Below, in pieces: positions 45,899 to 54,811 of a stretch of DNA of 64,000 bases. Origin of the DNA: Rhodanobacteraceae bacterium (lineage in GTDB: Bacteria; Pseudomonadota; Gammaproteobacteria; Xanthomonadales; SZUA-5); the NCBI GenBank assembly GCA_016713135.1, contig JADJPR010000017.1, forward strand, positions 1-64,000, written 5' to 3'. The translations under genes and the position numbers were made by a program. Numbering within the stretch: the stretch's first letter is position 1; each line of letters opens with the position of its first letter. Under the pieces are notes generated by a model that saw only the letters and a program-made list of their open reading frames with translations, was not told the DNA's origin and searched no databases.

Positions 45899-47563
45899 TC
45901 AGCGCGACAGCGGCTTGTACTTCAACCGGTGCGGCTTGGCGCCTTCCTCGCCGAGGCGGCGCTTCTTGTCGGCCTCGTACTCGGTGTAGTTGCCCTGGAA
46001 GAACTCGACGTGGGAATCGCCCTCGAAGGACAGGATGTGGGTGGCGATGCGATCGAGGAACCAGCGGTCGTGGCTGATGACCATGACGCAGCCGGGGAAT
46101 TCCAGGATGGCGTCTTCCAGCGCGCGCAGGGTCTCGATATCGAGGTCGTTGGAGGGTTCGTCGAGCAGCAGCACATTGCCGCCCTGCAGCAGGGTGGAGG
46201 CCAGGTGCAGGCGCCCGCGTTCGCCGCCGGAGAGTGAACCCACCAGTTTCTGCTGGTCCTGGCCCTTGAAGTTGAAGCGGCCGATGTAGGCGCGCGACTG
46301 GATCTCGGTCTTGCCGATGGTCAGGATGTCGCTGCCGCCGCTGATCGCCTGCCAGACGTTCTTGTCCGCATCGAGCGAATCGCGCGACTGGTCGACATAA
46401 GCCAGCTTGACCGTCGGGCCGAGCACCACCTGGCCGGAATCCGGCTGCTCCTTGCCGATGATCATCTTGAACAGCGTGGACTTGCCGGCGCCGTTCGGTC
46501 CGATGATGCCGACGATCGAGCCGGGCGGCATCTTGAAGCTGAGGTCGTCGATCAGCAGGCGGTCGCCGAAGGACTTGCTCACGTTGCGGAATTCGATGAC
46601 CAGGTCGCCCAGGCGCTCGCCGGGCGGGATGTAGATTTCGTTGGTCTCGTTGCGCTGCTGGTATTCGACCGAGTTCAGCTCCTCGAACTTGGCCAGGCGT
46701 GACTTGCTCTTGGCCTGGCGGCCCTTGGCGTTCTGGCGCACCCATTCCAGCTCGCGCGCGAGTGCCTTCTGGCGTGCCTTCTCGCTCTGCGCTTCCTGGC
46801 GCAGACGCTCTTCCTTCTGGCTCAGCCAGGAGGAGTAGTTGCCCTTCCACGGAATGCCGCGGCCGCGGTCCAGTTCCAGGATCCATTCGGCGGCGTTGTC
46901 GAGGAAGTAGCGGTCATGGGTGACCGCGACCACGGTGCCGGGGAAGCGCGCCAGGAACTGCTCCAGCCATTCCACCGACTCGGCGTCCAGGTGGTTGGTC
47001 GGTTCGTCCAGCAGCAGCATGTCCGGCTTCTGCAGCAGCAAACGGCACAGCGCCACGCGGCGCTTCTCGCCACCCGAGAGCTTGCCGACGATCGCATCCC
47101 AGGGCGGCAGGCGCAGCGCATCGGCGGCCTGCTCCAGCTGCTGCTCCATGGTGTGCGCGTCGCCGGCGGCCAGGATCGCTTCCAGGCGTGCCTGCTTCTC
47201 GGCCAGCGCCTCGAAATCGGCTTCGGGATCGGCGTAGGCCTCATAGACCTTGTCCAACTCGGCCTGCGCCGTGAAGATCTCGCCCAGGCCCTCTTCCACG
47301 CACTCGCGCACGGTCTTGCTCGGATCCAGCTTGGGCTCCTGCTCCAGGAAGCCGACCTTGATGCCCGGCTGCGGCCGCGCCTCGCCGACGAAATCCTTGT
47401 CGACCCCGGCCATGATCCGCAGCACGGTCGACTTGCCCGCGCCGTTCAGGCCCAGCAAGCCGATCTTCGCGCCGGGGAAGAAGGACAGCGAGATGTCCTT
47501 GATGATTTCGCGCTTGGGCGGCACCGTCTTGCTGACGCCGCTCATCGTGTAGATGTAGTTCAT
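45899..47563 (-). CDS. ettA: Energy-dependent translational throttle protein EttA (ABC-F ATPase)
   Basis: EttA binds the ribosomal E site and tunes the first steps of elongation to ATP level. The 554-aa protein starts MNYIYTMSGVSKTVPPKREI. It has two ABC domains with Walker A GLNGAGKST and GPNGAGKST, signatures KLSGGEKRR and SLSGGERGR, and Walker B LLLDEPTNHLD and LLLDEPSNDLD. The arm and linker (ELEWVRQNAKGRQAKSKSRLAKFEEL) between them is the EttA type. It ends HRLKYKPLSR. The gene is single, with a B-family inverted-arm element upstream. Confidence 0.97.
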   Translation of the reverse strand: MNYIYTMSGVSKTVPPKREIIKDISLSFFPGAKIGLLGLNGAGKSTVLRIMAGVDKDFVGEARPQPGIKVGFLEQEPKLDPSKTVRECVEEGLGEIFTAQAELDKVYEAYADPEADFEALAEKQARLEAILAAGDAHTMEQQLEQAADALRLPPWDAIVGKLSGGEKRRVALCRLLLQKPDMLLLDEPTNHLDAESVEWLEQFLARFPGTVVAVTHDRYFLDNAAEWILELDRGRGIPWKGNYSSWLSQKEERLRQEAQSEKARQKALARELEWVRQNAKGRQAKSKSRLAKFEELNSVEYQQRNETNEIYIPPGERLGDLVIEFRNVSKSFGDRLLIDDLSFKMPPGSIVGIIGPNGAGKSTLFKMIIGKEQPDSGQVVLGPTVKLAYVDQSRDSLDADKNVWQAISGGSDILTIGKTEIQSRAYIGRFNFKGQDQQKLVGSLSGGERGRLHLASTLLQGGNVLLLDEPSNDLDIETLRALEDAILEFPGCVMVISHDRWFLDRIATHILSFEGDSHVEFFQGNYTEYEADKKRRLGEEGAKPHRLKYKPLSR

Positions 47564-47647
47564 GGGTGCGCTCCTTGCGGGCCAGTGCGGTGCACTCGCC
47601 GATGGGCCTTCCTGGGGACTGCCGATTTTGCCGCAAATGGGGTAGCC

Positions 47648-47776
47648 CATTCAAACGCGGAGACGCAGAGGACGCGGAGAGAAGCCGTGGAGACCTGGCG
47701 CCTGCAGTTTTCCGCGAGGCACCCGCCAGTGTCGCGGCTCTTCTCCGCGTCCTCTGCGTCTCCGCGTTTGAATGGG
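47648..47776. repeat. Inverted-arm element, ACGCAGAGGACGCGGAG family, upstream of ettA
   Basis: CCATTCAAACGCGGAGACGC, AGAGGACGCGGAGAG and AAGCCG on the left (about 47648-47690) are matched by CGGCTCTTCTCCGCG, TCCTCTGCGTCTCCGCGTTT and GAATGGG on the right (about 47735-47776). It is the most complete copy of this family, with near-perfect arms of about 40 nt around a 45-nt spacer. Confidence 0.88.
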
Positions 47777-47837
47777 CCCAAAAAGGCGAAGGGCGGGGAT
47801 CTCTCCCCGCCCTTCGTGGGCTGCGATGCTGCCGGAC

Positions 47838-48908
47838 TCAGTTCAGCGCCGGGGTGTTCTCGGCGAAGTATTCGTGGTTGTCGGCATTCGCGACTGCTTT
47901 GCTGGGAGTGCGCGAAGCCAGGTTCTTGGCCGCGGTCTGGCCGTAGGCATTGTCCTTGGTGCCCCCGTTGACCGTGAAGTGGCTCATCTCATGGATGATC
48001 GTGCCGGCCTTGGAGTCGGTGCCGGTCGCGGGCGCCGACCAGAAGGCGTTGCACAGGTGGATGATGTACGGCTGGCTCGGGTACACATAGGCGTAGGCAC
48101 TCGCGGCCGACGGCGTGCAGTAGCAGTCGTAGGTGATGGTCGAGCTGATCAGCGCGTTGTTGATCAGGTTGAAGTGGCTCTTGACCGTGTTGTAGCGCGA
48201 CGAGGTGTACGAGCCGAACCAGGTGGTGTAACGGCTGCCGCGGGTGCCGGCGTTGAGATAGGCCGCGGCGTTCGCAGAATAGGTCTTGGCGTTGTTGTGG
48301 GTGCTGCCGAAGCTGCTCTGCTGACTGCTCGAGCAGTTGGCATAGGTCCCGGCCTTGGTGGCGTTGACCGCGGCCGGCAACGCGCCCAGGCTCTGGTAGT
48401 AGGTCGGCGAGCGGCCCATCGAGTACATCTGGATCGGGTCGGCATCCAGCTGGGAAGCGCCGAGGTCCTCGATGTGGCCGGACTTCTCGTCGGTGGCCAT
48501 CACATAGCTCAGTTGGCCTTCGAAGCTCACCGTGTAGTTGCCGGCGTCGACCATTTCGTAGGACGCCGCGAGGTTGACTTCGGCGCTGATCGTTTCGCCC
48601 GGGCCAACCTTGACGAAGTCGTTCGCATCCGGGTGGCCCCAGTGCACGATCTTGTCCATGTAGCGCACCGGGCGCCCGTTCTTGCTGACCTCGAAAATCG
48701 AACGCGACAGGCCGTCCAGCGGGGTTTCCCAACGCAGCACATGGACCGTCTCGTCGGAGTGGTTGGTCAGCGACCACACCACCGACTCGCCGGGCGAGGA
48801 CTTGCTGGTCTGCGCACGCAGTTCGACGCTCAGCGGATTTGCAGCATAGGCACTGCCGACGCCCGCCAGCAGCAACGCACCCACGATCGCACCCAGACTC
48901 ATCTTCAT
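47838..48908 (-). CDS. Secreted M35-like zinc protease (deuterolysin / peptidyl-Lys metalloendopeptidase type)
   Basis: The ATG at 48908 starts a Sec signal (MKMSLGAIVGALLLAGVGSAYA). An N-terminal beta domain (about residues 25-160: LSVELRAQTSKSSPGESVVW, NYTVSFEGQLSYV) precedes the catalytic domain. The aspzincin motif is HEMSHFT plus GTKDNAYG, in which the Asp is the third zinc ligand. Cysteines lie at ANCSSSQQ, TYDCYCTPS and IIHLCNAFW. The total of 356 aa matches peptidyl-Lys metalloendopeptidases. It is probably an extracellular protease, monocistronic. Confidence 0.9.
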   Translation of the reverse strand: MKMSLGAIVGALLLAGVGSAYAANPLSVELRAQTSKSSPGESVVWSLTNHSDETVHVLRWETPLDGLSRSIFEVSKNGRPVRYMDKIVHWGHPDANDFVKVGPGETISAEVNLAASYEMVDAGNYTVSFEGQLSYVMATDEKSGHIEDLGASQLDADPIQMYSMGRSPTYYQSLGALPAAVNATKAGTYANCSSSQQSSFGSTHNNAKTYSANAAAYLNAGTRGSRYTTWFGSYTSSRYNTVKSHFNLINNALISSTITYDCYCTPSAASAYAYVYPSQPYIIHLCNAFWSAPATGTDSKAGTIIHEMSHFTVNGGTKDNAYGQTAAKNLASRTPSKAVANADNHEYFAENTPALN

Positions 48909-49017
48909 CGATGTTCCCCGGAAAAGAGTGAAATTGGCCGACATTCATGTCTGGCCCGCGCCGATGCATCCCCATGCACGGCTGCGTCTCACCATTTTCA
49001 GCATCGGTTCAGGGAAG

Positions 49018-49449
49018 TCAAGGGAGCGTGCAAAATGTTCCCAGTTCGATCAGCGGCAGGCGGGCGTAGTCGGCGCTGAAGGCCTTGGGGTCCCATACCT
49101 CGAAGGTCGCGCCGCAACGCCCGATCGCGTCGATGTCGATCGGGCACAGCCGGGGGTCCGGGCTGGGGCGCAAACGGCCGAGATGCGCTTCGATCTCGCG
49201 CAGCCTGGCCTTCAGGGACTGGCGCTCGGCATTGGATTCGATCACTACCGCCTGGTTGAGATAAGGCGGCGCGCCATCGACACCGCTCGCCGCGCTTGGG
49301 TGGCGCGCCGAGCGTGCGATCAGCGCGAACTGGGAGCCAAGTTCCGCCAATGCCGCGTCCATGCGCGCCTCGGCATCGACATTGCTGCCGAGCAGCAGCA
49401 CGACGTGTATCGGCGTGCCGCGCAGTTCAGTCGTTGTAACGGTCGTCAT
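49018..49449 (-). CDS. folK: 2-amino-4-hydroxy-6-hydroxymethyldihydropteridine pyrophosphokinase (HPPK)
   Basis: HPPK adds pyrophosphate to the pterin in folate synthesis. The 143-aa protein has VVLLLGSNVDAEARMDAALAEL near the start, PPYLNQAVVIESN in the middle and SPDPRLCPIDIDAIG near the end; the last includes the Asp pair that binds magnesium. It is shorter than many homologues and overlaps the folB 3' end by 23 nt. Its order behind tsaD and folB gives a tsaD-folB-folK operon. Confidence 0.85.
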   Translation of the reverse strand: MTTVTTTELRGTPIHVVLLLGSNVDAEARMDAALAELGSQFALIARSARHPSAASGVDGAPPYLNQAVVIESNAERQSLKARLREIEAHLGRLRPSPDPRLCPIDIDAIGRCGATFEVWDPKAFSADYARLPLIELGTFCTLP

Positions 49450-49828
49450 CGGCCTGGGCGCGTTCCATTGCCGCGCGGTCCACGTCCACGCGCACCGCGA
49501 TCTCCGCCGGCAGCAGCGCGGCGATCGACTTCCAGGCGGTCAGCGACAGGCTGCGCAAGGGGAAGCGGCGCATCAGTTCGCCGGCCAGTTCGTAGCTGAA
49601 GCGCTCCAGCAACTCGTGGCGCTGGCGCTGGCCGAATTCGCGTGCGGCGGCGCAGACCTCGTCGTAGTCGACGGTGTCGGCGAGCGCATCGCTGTGCGCC
49701 GCGCGGCGCGCGTCGAGGCGTAGCTCCAGATCCAGGCGCAGCGACTGGGGTGCCTGCTTCTCGAAGTCGTAGACGCCGATCACGGTGTCCACGCGCAGGT
49801 TCTTGATCAGGATGGTGGTCAGGCTCAT
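49427..49828 (-). CDS. folB: Dihydroneopterin aldolase
   Basis: FolB cleaves dihydroneopterin to the folate precursor handled by FolK. The 133-aa protein starts MSLTTILIKNLRVDTVIGVYDFEK. It continues with LRLDLELRLDARRAAHSDALADTVDY (the Glu/Tyr region) and HELLERFSYELAGELMRRFPLRSLSLTAWKS, the usual family blocks. Its ATG overlaps the tsaD stop (ATGA), so translation is coupled. Confidence 0.92.
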   Translation of the reverse strand: MSLTTILIKNLRVDTVIGVYDFEKQAPQSLRLDLELRLDARRAAHSDALADTVDYDEVCAAAREFGQRQRHELLERFSYELAGELMRRFPLRSLSLTAWKSIAALLPAEIAVRVDVDRAAMERAQADDDRYND

Positions 49829-50832
49829 GGCGGCGTCAGGGTGGCAAGGTCGCGGCGCGGCGTGGCGCGGATGCACGCATCCTCGCGCTCGCCAGCGGCC
49901 AGGCGCAAGGCGCCGGCCAGCGCGATCATCGCACCGTTGTCGGTGCAGAAAGCCGGGCGCGGGAAATACACCGTCGCGCCGCGCCGTGCCGCGCCGGCTT
50001 GCAGCTCCGCGCGCAGGTGCAGGTTGGCACCGACGCCCCCCGCCACCACCAGTCGCGCGCGGCCGGTCTGGTCCAGCGCGCGCAAGCATTTCCACACCAG
50101 GGTGTCGACTACCGCCGCCTGGAAGCCCGCGGCGATGTCGGCATGGCGCTCCGGCCCTGCTTTCTGCGCGGCCAGCAGCACCTGGGTCTTGAGGCCACTG
50201 AAGCTGAAGTCCAGGGTGGGTCGGTCGGTCAGCGGACGCGCGAACCGAAAGGCCTTCGGATCGCCGCTCTCGGCCAGGCGCGCCAGCGCCGGGCCGCCCG
50301 GATAGCCCAGTCCGAGCAGCTTGGCGGTCTTGTCGAAGGCCTCGCCGGCGGCATCGTCCAGGGTATCGCCGAGCAGGGTGTAACGGCCGATCCCGGCAAC
50401 ATCCATCAGCAGGCTGTGGCCGCCGGAGACGATCAGCGCGACGAATGGAAAGGCCGGCGGCGGATCCTCCAGTAGCGGCGCCAGCAGATGGCCTTCCAGG
50501 TGATGCACGCCAAGCGCCGGGATGTCGAGCGTCCAGGCGAGCGTCTTGGCCAGCGTGGCGCCGGTGAGCAGCGCGCCGATCAGGCCTGGGCCCTCGGTGT
50601 AAGCAATCCCGTCGAGGTCGCGGCGGGTCATGCGCGCCTGCGCCAGCACCTCGTCGACCAGCGGAAGCAGGCGCAGCACGTGGTCGCGCGAGGCCAGTTC
50701 AGGCACCACGCCGCCATAATCCTGGTGCAGCGCCGCCTGGGTGTGCAGCGCGTGCGCGCGCAGGCCGTGCTCGGTGTCGTACACCGCAATGCCGGTCTCG
50801 TCACAGCTGGTTTCCACACCCAGTACGCGCAT
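49825..50832 (-). CDS. tsaD: tRNA threonylcarbamoyladenosine biosynthesis protein TsaD
   Basis: TsaD transfers threonylcarbamoyl to A37 of ANN-decoding tRNAs, with TsaB and TsaE. The 335-aa protein starts MRVLGVETSCDETGIAVYD. It has the metal ligands in HHLEGHLLAPL, and further ASRDHVLRLLPLVDEVL, FVALIVSGGHSLLMDV, GLGYPGGPALARLAE and VAGGVGANLHLRAEL. It starts divergently from rpsU with about 83 nt between them, a hallmark gammaproteobacterial arrangement. Confidence 0.97.
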   Translation of the reverse strand: MRVLGVETSCDETGIAVYDTEHGLRAHALHTQAALHQDYGGVVPELASRDHVLRLLPLVDEVLAQARMTRRDLDGIAYTEGPGLIGALLTGATLAKTLAWTLDIPALGVHHLEGHLLAPLLEDPPPAFPFVALIVSGGHSLLMDVAGIGRYTLLGDTLDDAAGEAFDKTAKLLGLGYPGGPALARLAESGDPKAFRFARPLTDRPTLDFSFSGLKTQVLLAAQKAGPERHADIAAGFQAAVVDTLVWKCLRALDQTGRARLVVAGGVGANLHLRAELQAGAARRGATVYFPRPAFCTDNGAMIALAGALRLAAGEREDACIRATPRRDLATLTPP

Positions 50833-50915
50833 GCTTTGCTCTGTCACCAATTCTCGGGTTATGATTCTCGGCTCGCTTGGCGCCGGGCGCCAGCCGATGA
50901 CATTACGGAGTATCC

Positions 50916-51131
50916 ATGCCCAACGTTAAAGTCCGCGAAAACGAACCCTTCGAGTTTGCCCTGCGCCGCTTCAAGCGCTCGTGCGAGAAGGCCGGTGTGC
51001 TCAGCGAAGTGCGCCGCCGCGAGTTCTATGAAAAGCCGACCCAGGAGCGCAAGCGCAAGCTCGCCGCCGCGGTCAAGCGTAACCTGCGTCGCGTGTCCCG
51101 CGACGTGACCAAGCGTCAGCGGATGTACTGA
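50916..51131 (+). CDS. rpsU: 30S ribosomal protein S21
   Basis: Small basic ribosomal protein (71 aa) that helps the 30S subunit initiate translation: MPNVKVRENEPFEFALRRFK, then KRSCEKAGVLSEVRRREFYE, then KPTQERKRKLAAAVKRNLRR. The ATG at 50916 has GGAG (ACGGAGTATCC) upstream. The promoter lies in the 83-nt gap to tsaD, where TTATGATTC is a reasonable -10 region. The usual dnaG-rpoD do not follow directly; yqeY comes after a repeat-filled gap. Confidence 0.97.
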   Translation: MPNVKVRENEPFEFALRRFKRSCEKAGVLSEVRRREFYEKPTQERKRKLAAAVKRNLRRVSRDVTKRQRMY

Positions 51132-51258
51132 TCCGCGCAGGCAGGCGCCGCAGGGCGCCCGCCGCGACCCATGGTACTCCCGATGCCGCCGGCGGATTCC
51201 CGCCGGTGGCATTTGTCGTTGATCGCTATCTGCGACAGGGATTCCGTCAACAGCATGG

Positions 51259-51404
51259 GTCCGCAAAGGACGCAAAGGACGCAAAGAAGAGCTTGGGAAC
51301 CTCTGAACAAGTGTGGCGGCCGCGAGACTAGGTTGGCCGGCGCGCACAACCGCTTGGCCCAAGCTCTCCTTTGCGATCTTTGCGTCCTTTGCGGACAAGA
51401 AACC
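51259..51404. repeat. Inverted-arm element, CGCAAAGGACGCAAAG variant, between rpsU and yqeY
   Basis: The left arm CCGCAAAGGACGCAAAGGAC plus GCAAAGAAGAGCTTGG (about 51260-51297) faces CCAAGCTCTCCTTTGCG plus ATCTTTGCGTCCTTTGCGG (about 51359-51402). The spacer is about 60 nt. No gene is seen in the 304 nt between rpsU and yqeY. Confidence 0.85.
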
Positions 51405-51435
51405 GCTCCCGCCTCACCCAAGGAAGAGAATCGAC

Positions 51436-51894
51436 ATGAGCCTCAAAGCCCGACTGATGGATGACGTCAAGGCCGCCATGAAGGGCGGCGACAAGGAGCG
51501 CCTGGCCACGCTGCGCCTGATCCAGGCAGCGATCAAGCAGGCCGAGATCGACGGCCGCAGCGAGGGCGACCGCCCGGAGCTGGGCGACGCGCAGGTGCTC
51601 TCCGTGCTGGAGAAGATGCTCAAGCAGCGTCGCGACTCGATCACCCAATTTGAGGCCGCCGGGCGCCAGGACCTTGCCGACAAGGAAAAGTCCGAAGTCG
51701 TTGTGATCGAGGTCTACATGCCGCAGCGCCTGTCCGAAGCCGAGATCGACGCGCTGGTGCGCGAGACCATCGCCGAAACCGGCGCCGCCGGTGCGCAAGG
51801 CATGGGCAAGGTGATGGCGGCGATGAAGGCCAAGGCCGCCGGCCGCGCCGACATGACCCTGGTGAGCGCGCGAGTGAAGGCGTTGTTGGCCTGA
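51436..51894 (+). CDS. yqeY: GatB/YqeY domain protein
   Basis: This 152-aa protein is homologous to the tail of the amidotransferase GatB. The role of free-standing YqeY is unclear; it may bind tRNA. It starts MSLKARLMDDVKAAMKGGDKERL. It has LRLIQAAIKQAEIDGR, LKQRRDSITQFEAAGRQDLA, EVYMPQRLSEAEIDALV and GAQGMGKVMAAMKAKAAGRAD. GGAAGAG lies before the ATG at 51436. Next to rpsU is its usual place. Confidence 0.95.
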   Translation: MSLKARLMDDVKAAMKGGDKERLATLRLIQAAIKQAEIDGRSEGDRPELGDAQVLSVLEKMLKQRRDSITQFEAAGRQDLADKEKSEVVVIEVYMPQRLSEAEIDALVRETIAETGAAGAQGMGKVMAAMKAKAAGRADMTLVSARVKALLA

Positions 51895-51898
51895 GAGC

Positions 51899-52086
51899 TG
51901 GTGTTGGTGCCGCTGAAGCGGGTGCCGATGAAGCGGGTGTTGGTGTTGGTTGTTGGTGTTGGATCAAGGCGAAGCCGCGCGGTCCGTGGGTTCACGCCGC
52001 GGCGGATCCCGCTGTCGGCAGCAAGGCGGTGACGCGGCAGCTCTGGCTTCAATCCAACACCAACACCAACAACCAACACCCGCTCC
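51899..52086. repeat. Inverted-arm element, GGTGTT/AACACC family, locus D
   Basis: The left arm (51899-51962) has TGGTGTTGGTG, two GAAGCGGGTG units and GTGTTGGTGTTGG. The right arm (52054-52086) is CCAACACCAACACCAACAAC plus CAACACCCGCTCC. It lies between yqeY and accA. No gene is seen in 51895-52165. Confidence 0.8.
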
Positions 52087-52165
52087 AACCCCCCATACGC
52101 CCCCGTCCAGACGCCCGGTCACGGGCCGGTGCTATCCTGCCGCGCTCTTTTCGATCCTGCCCACG

Positions 52166-53125
52166 ATGAATCCAGCCTTCCTCGACTTCGAACAGCCGAT
52201 CGCCGAACTGGAAGCGAAGATCCAGGAGCTGCGCTTTGCCGGCCAGGGCAATGCGATGAACATCGAAGAAGAGATCGGCAAGCTGAAGGACAAGTGCCGA
52301 GCGAAGACCCAGTCGATCTTCGCCAATCTGTCGCCGTGGCAGATCGCGCAGCTGGCGCGGCATCCGCAACGGCCGCACACGGTGGACTACTTGCCGTTGG
52401 TGTTCGACGAATTCCATGAGCTGAAGGGCGACCGCCACTACGCGGACGATCCGGCCATCGTCGGCGGCCTGGCGCGGATCGGCGGGCGGCCGGTGATGTT
52501 CATCGGCCAGGAAAAGGGCCGCGACACCAAGGAGAAGGTGCGCCGCAACTTCGGCATGCCGCGGCCCGAGGGCTATCGCAAGGCGCAGCGCCTGATGCAG
52601 ATGGCCGAGCGCTTTGGCTTGCCGGTGCTGACCTTCATCGACACCATGGGCGCCTATCCCGGGGTCGGCGCCGAGGAGCGCGGGCAGTCCGAGGCGATCG
52701 CCAAGAGCCTGGAAATCATGTCCGAGCTGCGCGTGCCGATCATCTGCACGGTGATCGGCGAGGGCGGCTCCGGTGGCGCGCTGGCGATCGGCGTCGGCGA
52801 CCGCACGCTGATGCTGGAGTACGCGATCTACTCGGTGATCTCGCCGGAAGGCTGCGCCTCGATCCTGTGGAAGAGCGCCGAGCGCGCCCGCGAGGCCGCC
52901 GATGCGCTCGGGATCACCTCGGCGCGACTGCTGCAACTCGGACTGGTCGATCATGTGATCGACGAGCCGCTCGGCGGCGCACACCGCGATCCGGCCACGA
53001 TGGCGGCGACCCTGAAGGAAACCCTGCTGCGCCAGCTCGACGGGCTCGACCGCGTTGAGGCCGGCAGCCTGGTCGAGGCGCGCTACCGCCGATTGCGCGG
53101 CTACGGTTCGCAGAAGGTCGAGTAG
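52166..53125 (+). CDS. accA: Acetyl-CoA carboxylase carboxyltransferase subunit alpha
   Basis: With AccD, AccA transfers carboxyl from carboxybiotin to acetyl-CoA, the first step of fatty acid synthesis. The 319-aa protein starts MNPAFLDFEQPIAELEAKIQ. It has HPQRPHTVDYL, RNFGMPRPEGYRKAQRLM, LTFIDTMGAYPGVGAEERGQ, VIGEGGSGGALAIGVGD and SPEGCASILWKSAERA, all diagnostic. tilS follows 15 nt later, so the two probably share a transcript. Confidence 0.97.
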   Translation: MNPAFLDFEQPIAELEAKIQELRFAGQGNAMNIEEEIGKLKDKCRAKTQSIFANLSPWQIAQLARHPQRPHTVDYLPLVFDEFHELKGDRHYADDPAIVGGLARIGGRPVMFIGQEKGRDTKEKVRRNFGMPRPEGYRKAQRLMQMAERFGLPVLTFIDTMGAYPGVGAEERGQSEAIAKSLEIMSELRVPIICTVIGEGGSGGALAIGVGDRTLMLEYAIYSVISPEGCASILWKSAERAREAADALGITSARLLQLGLVDHVIDEPLGGAHRDPATMAATLKETLLRQLDGLDRVEAGSLVEARYRRLRGYGSQKVE

Positions 53126-53140
53126 CGCCTGGACCGGCGC

Positions 53141-54463
53141 ATGCGCTGTCCATCACCGGTTGAGCAACTGACCGCCGCCATCGAGGCCGCGCTCGCCGCG
53201 CTGCCGCCGGGGCCGCTCATCGTCGGCTACAGCGGTGGCATGGATTCCTCGCTGCTGCTGCACTGCGCCGCGAGCAGCGAGGCGGCGCGCGCGCGCGGGC
53301 TGCGCGCGCTGCACGTGCACCACGGATTGCACCCCGATGCCGACGCGTGGGCCGCCCACGCGCAGGCGAGGGCGCAGGCACTCGGCGTCGATTGCGCGGT
53401 GGTCCGCGTGCGCGTGGATCCGCGCGGGCAGGGCATCGAGGCGGCCGCGCGCGAGGCGCGCCTGGCGGTGTTCGCCGACGCGCTGGCCCAGGGTGGCGCG
53501 ATGCTGCTGGCGCACCACCAGGACGACCAGGCCGAGACGCTGATGCTGCGCTTGCTGCGCGGTGCGTCGGTCGATGGCCTCGGCGCGATGCGCCCGGTGC
53601 GCGCGCTGGGCGCGGGATTGATCGCGCGGCCCTGGCTGGCCCAGCCGCGCGCCTTGCTGCGTGCGGCGGCGCAGGAACTCGGGATCGAATGGATCGAGGA
53701 TCCGGCCAATAGCGATCCGAAGCATGATCGTTCCTGGCTGCGCCAGCAGGCCTGGCCGCTGCTGGCGGCGCGCTTCCCCGCGCTCGGCGAGCGCCTGGCG
53801 CGGCTTGCCGCACACGCTGCCTCGGTGAGCGACGAAATCGAGGCATTGGCGGCGAAACACCTGGACCATGTGTGCGCCGGGGACCCGCGCAGCCTGTCGG
53901 TTGATGGTCTGCTCGCGCTCTCCGATGCGCTGTTCGGCGCCACCCTGCGGCGGCACGCGCGTCAGCTTGGCGTCCAGCCGCCGGGCTTCCATGAGCTGCA
54001 GCGCCTGCGCGAGGAGGTGCTGCTGGCGAAGCTGGATGCCAACCCGGTGCTGCGTCAGGACGGTCATCAGTACCGCCGCTATCGCGACCGCGTGTACCTG
54101 TTGTCCGACGCGGCGGTGCTGCCGATCGGCGACCGGGTCATCGACTGGCCCGCGGGTCGGGCGGCGCTGGAACTGCCCGGTGGGCTGGGCACGCTGGCGC
54201 TGGTGGACGCCGCAGGCCGGGCGCTGCCGGCGGCGGTCGATCTCCAGGTCCGCTGGCGTTGCGGCGGGGAGCGCATCCGTCCTGCGGGCGCGGCGCACAC
54301 CCGCGAACTCCGATTGCTGTTCCAGGAACAGGGTGTGCCACCGTGGCTGCGCGAGCGCATCCCGCTGCTGTGGCATGGCAGGGAGTTGCTCGCCGCCGTG
54401 GGCGTGGCGACCGGCGCGCGCTTCGCCGAACTGCTGCCCGGCGCTGAACTGCGGATGGCCTGA
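53141..54463 (+). CDS. tilS: tRNA(Ile)-lysidine synthase
   Basis: TilS adds lysine to C34 of tRNA-Ile(CAU) so that it reads AUA. The 440-aa protein has the P-loop motif GYSGGMDSSLLLH (about residues 29-41), LHVHHGLHPDA, LLAHHQDDQAETLMLRLLRG and IEDPANSDPKHDRSWLR. Its C-terminal binding domains include WRCGGERIRPAG. The start MRCPSPVEQL at 53141 is 15 nt after accA. All expected motifs are intact. Confidence 0.95.
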   Translation: MRCPSPVEQLTAAIEAALAALPPGPLIVGYSGGMDSSLLLHCAASSEAARARGLRALHVHHGLHPDADAWAAHAQARAQALGVDCAVVRVRVDPRGQGIEAAAREARLAVFADALAQGGAMLLAHHQDDQAETLMLRLLRGASVDGLGAMRPVRALGAGLIARPWLAQPRALLRAAAQELGIEWIEDPANSDPKHDRSWLRQQAWPLLAARFPALGERLARLAAHAASVSDEIEALAAKHLDHVCAGDPRSLSVDGLLALSDALFGATLRRHARQLGVQPPGFHELQRLREEVLLAKLDANPVLRQDGHQYRRYRDRVYLLSDAAVLPIGDRVIDWPAGRAALELPGGLGTLALVDAAGRALPAAVDLQVRWRCGGERIRPAGAAHTRELRLLFQEQGVPPWLRERIPLLWHGRELLAAVGVATGARFAELLPGAELRMA

Positions 54464-54526
54464 AGGGCGCGGGCCGCCCCTCGCGCTGTTACGATGCGGC
54501 ATCTGTCCCTTCTGGAGGTGGCGCGC

Positions 54527-54808
54527 ATGGCCAAGTGGTTGCTGTTGTTGATTGTTGCCGGGCTTGCCGCCTGGTGGTTCACGCGCGATCCGGTCGAGGT
54601 GGCCTACCAGAAGTGCCTGGACAAGGTGGCCGCAGAATTGCAGACCTCCGCGCCAGCCAAGGACGGCAATGCGGTGGAGAAGGCAATGGCCGATGCCGTG
54701 GTCGGCATGGGTTCGGCGATGGGCAATGCGATGTGCGAGGCGATGCGCGCGGCCTGCAAGGATGACCGCGACAGTGCCGTGTGCAAAGCCGCGATCGCGC
54801 AGTTCTGA
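54527..54808 (+). CDS. Small membrane-anchored hypothetical protein, 93 aa
   Basis: I chose the ATG at 54527 because GGAGGTGG lies 6-10 nt upstream; an in-frame ATG at 54494 adds eleven residues. The start MAKWLLLLIVAGLAAWWF is one membrane segment. A soluble helical tail follows with four cysteines (QKCLDKV, NAMCEAM, AACKDD, AVCKAA) and a Met/Ala-rich centre (ADAVVGMGSAMGNAM). It faces the periplasm or is secreted, and the cysteines are likely disulphide-bonded. Family unknown. It is last in the accA-tilS run. Confidence 0.65.
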   Translation: MAKWLLLLIVAGLAAWWFTRDPVEVAYQKCLDKVAAELQTSAPAKDGNAVEKAMADAVVGMGSAMGNAMCEAMRAACKDDRDSAVCKAAIAQF

Positions 54809-54811
54809 GGC

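Noticed and set aside
44235..45989. 584-codon plus-strand open frame
   Set aside because: Antisense to DUF898 and tspO, with composition typical of shadow frames.
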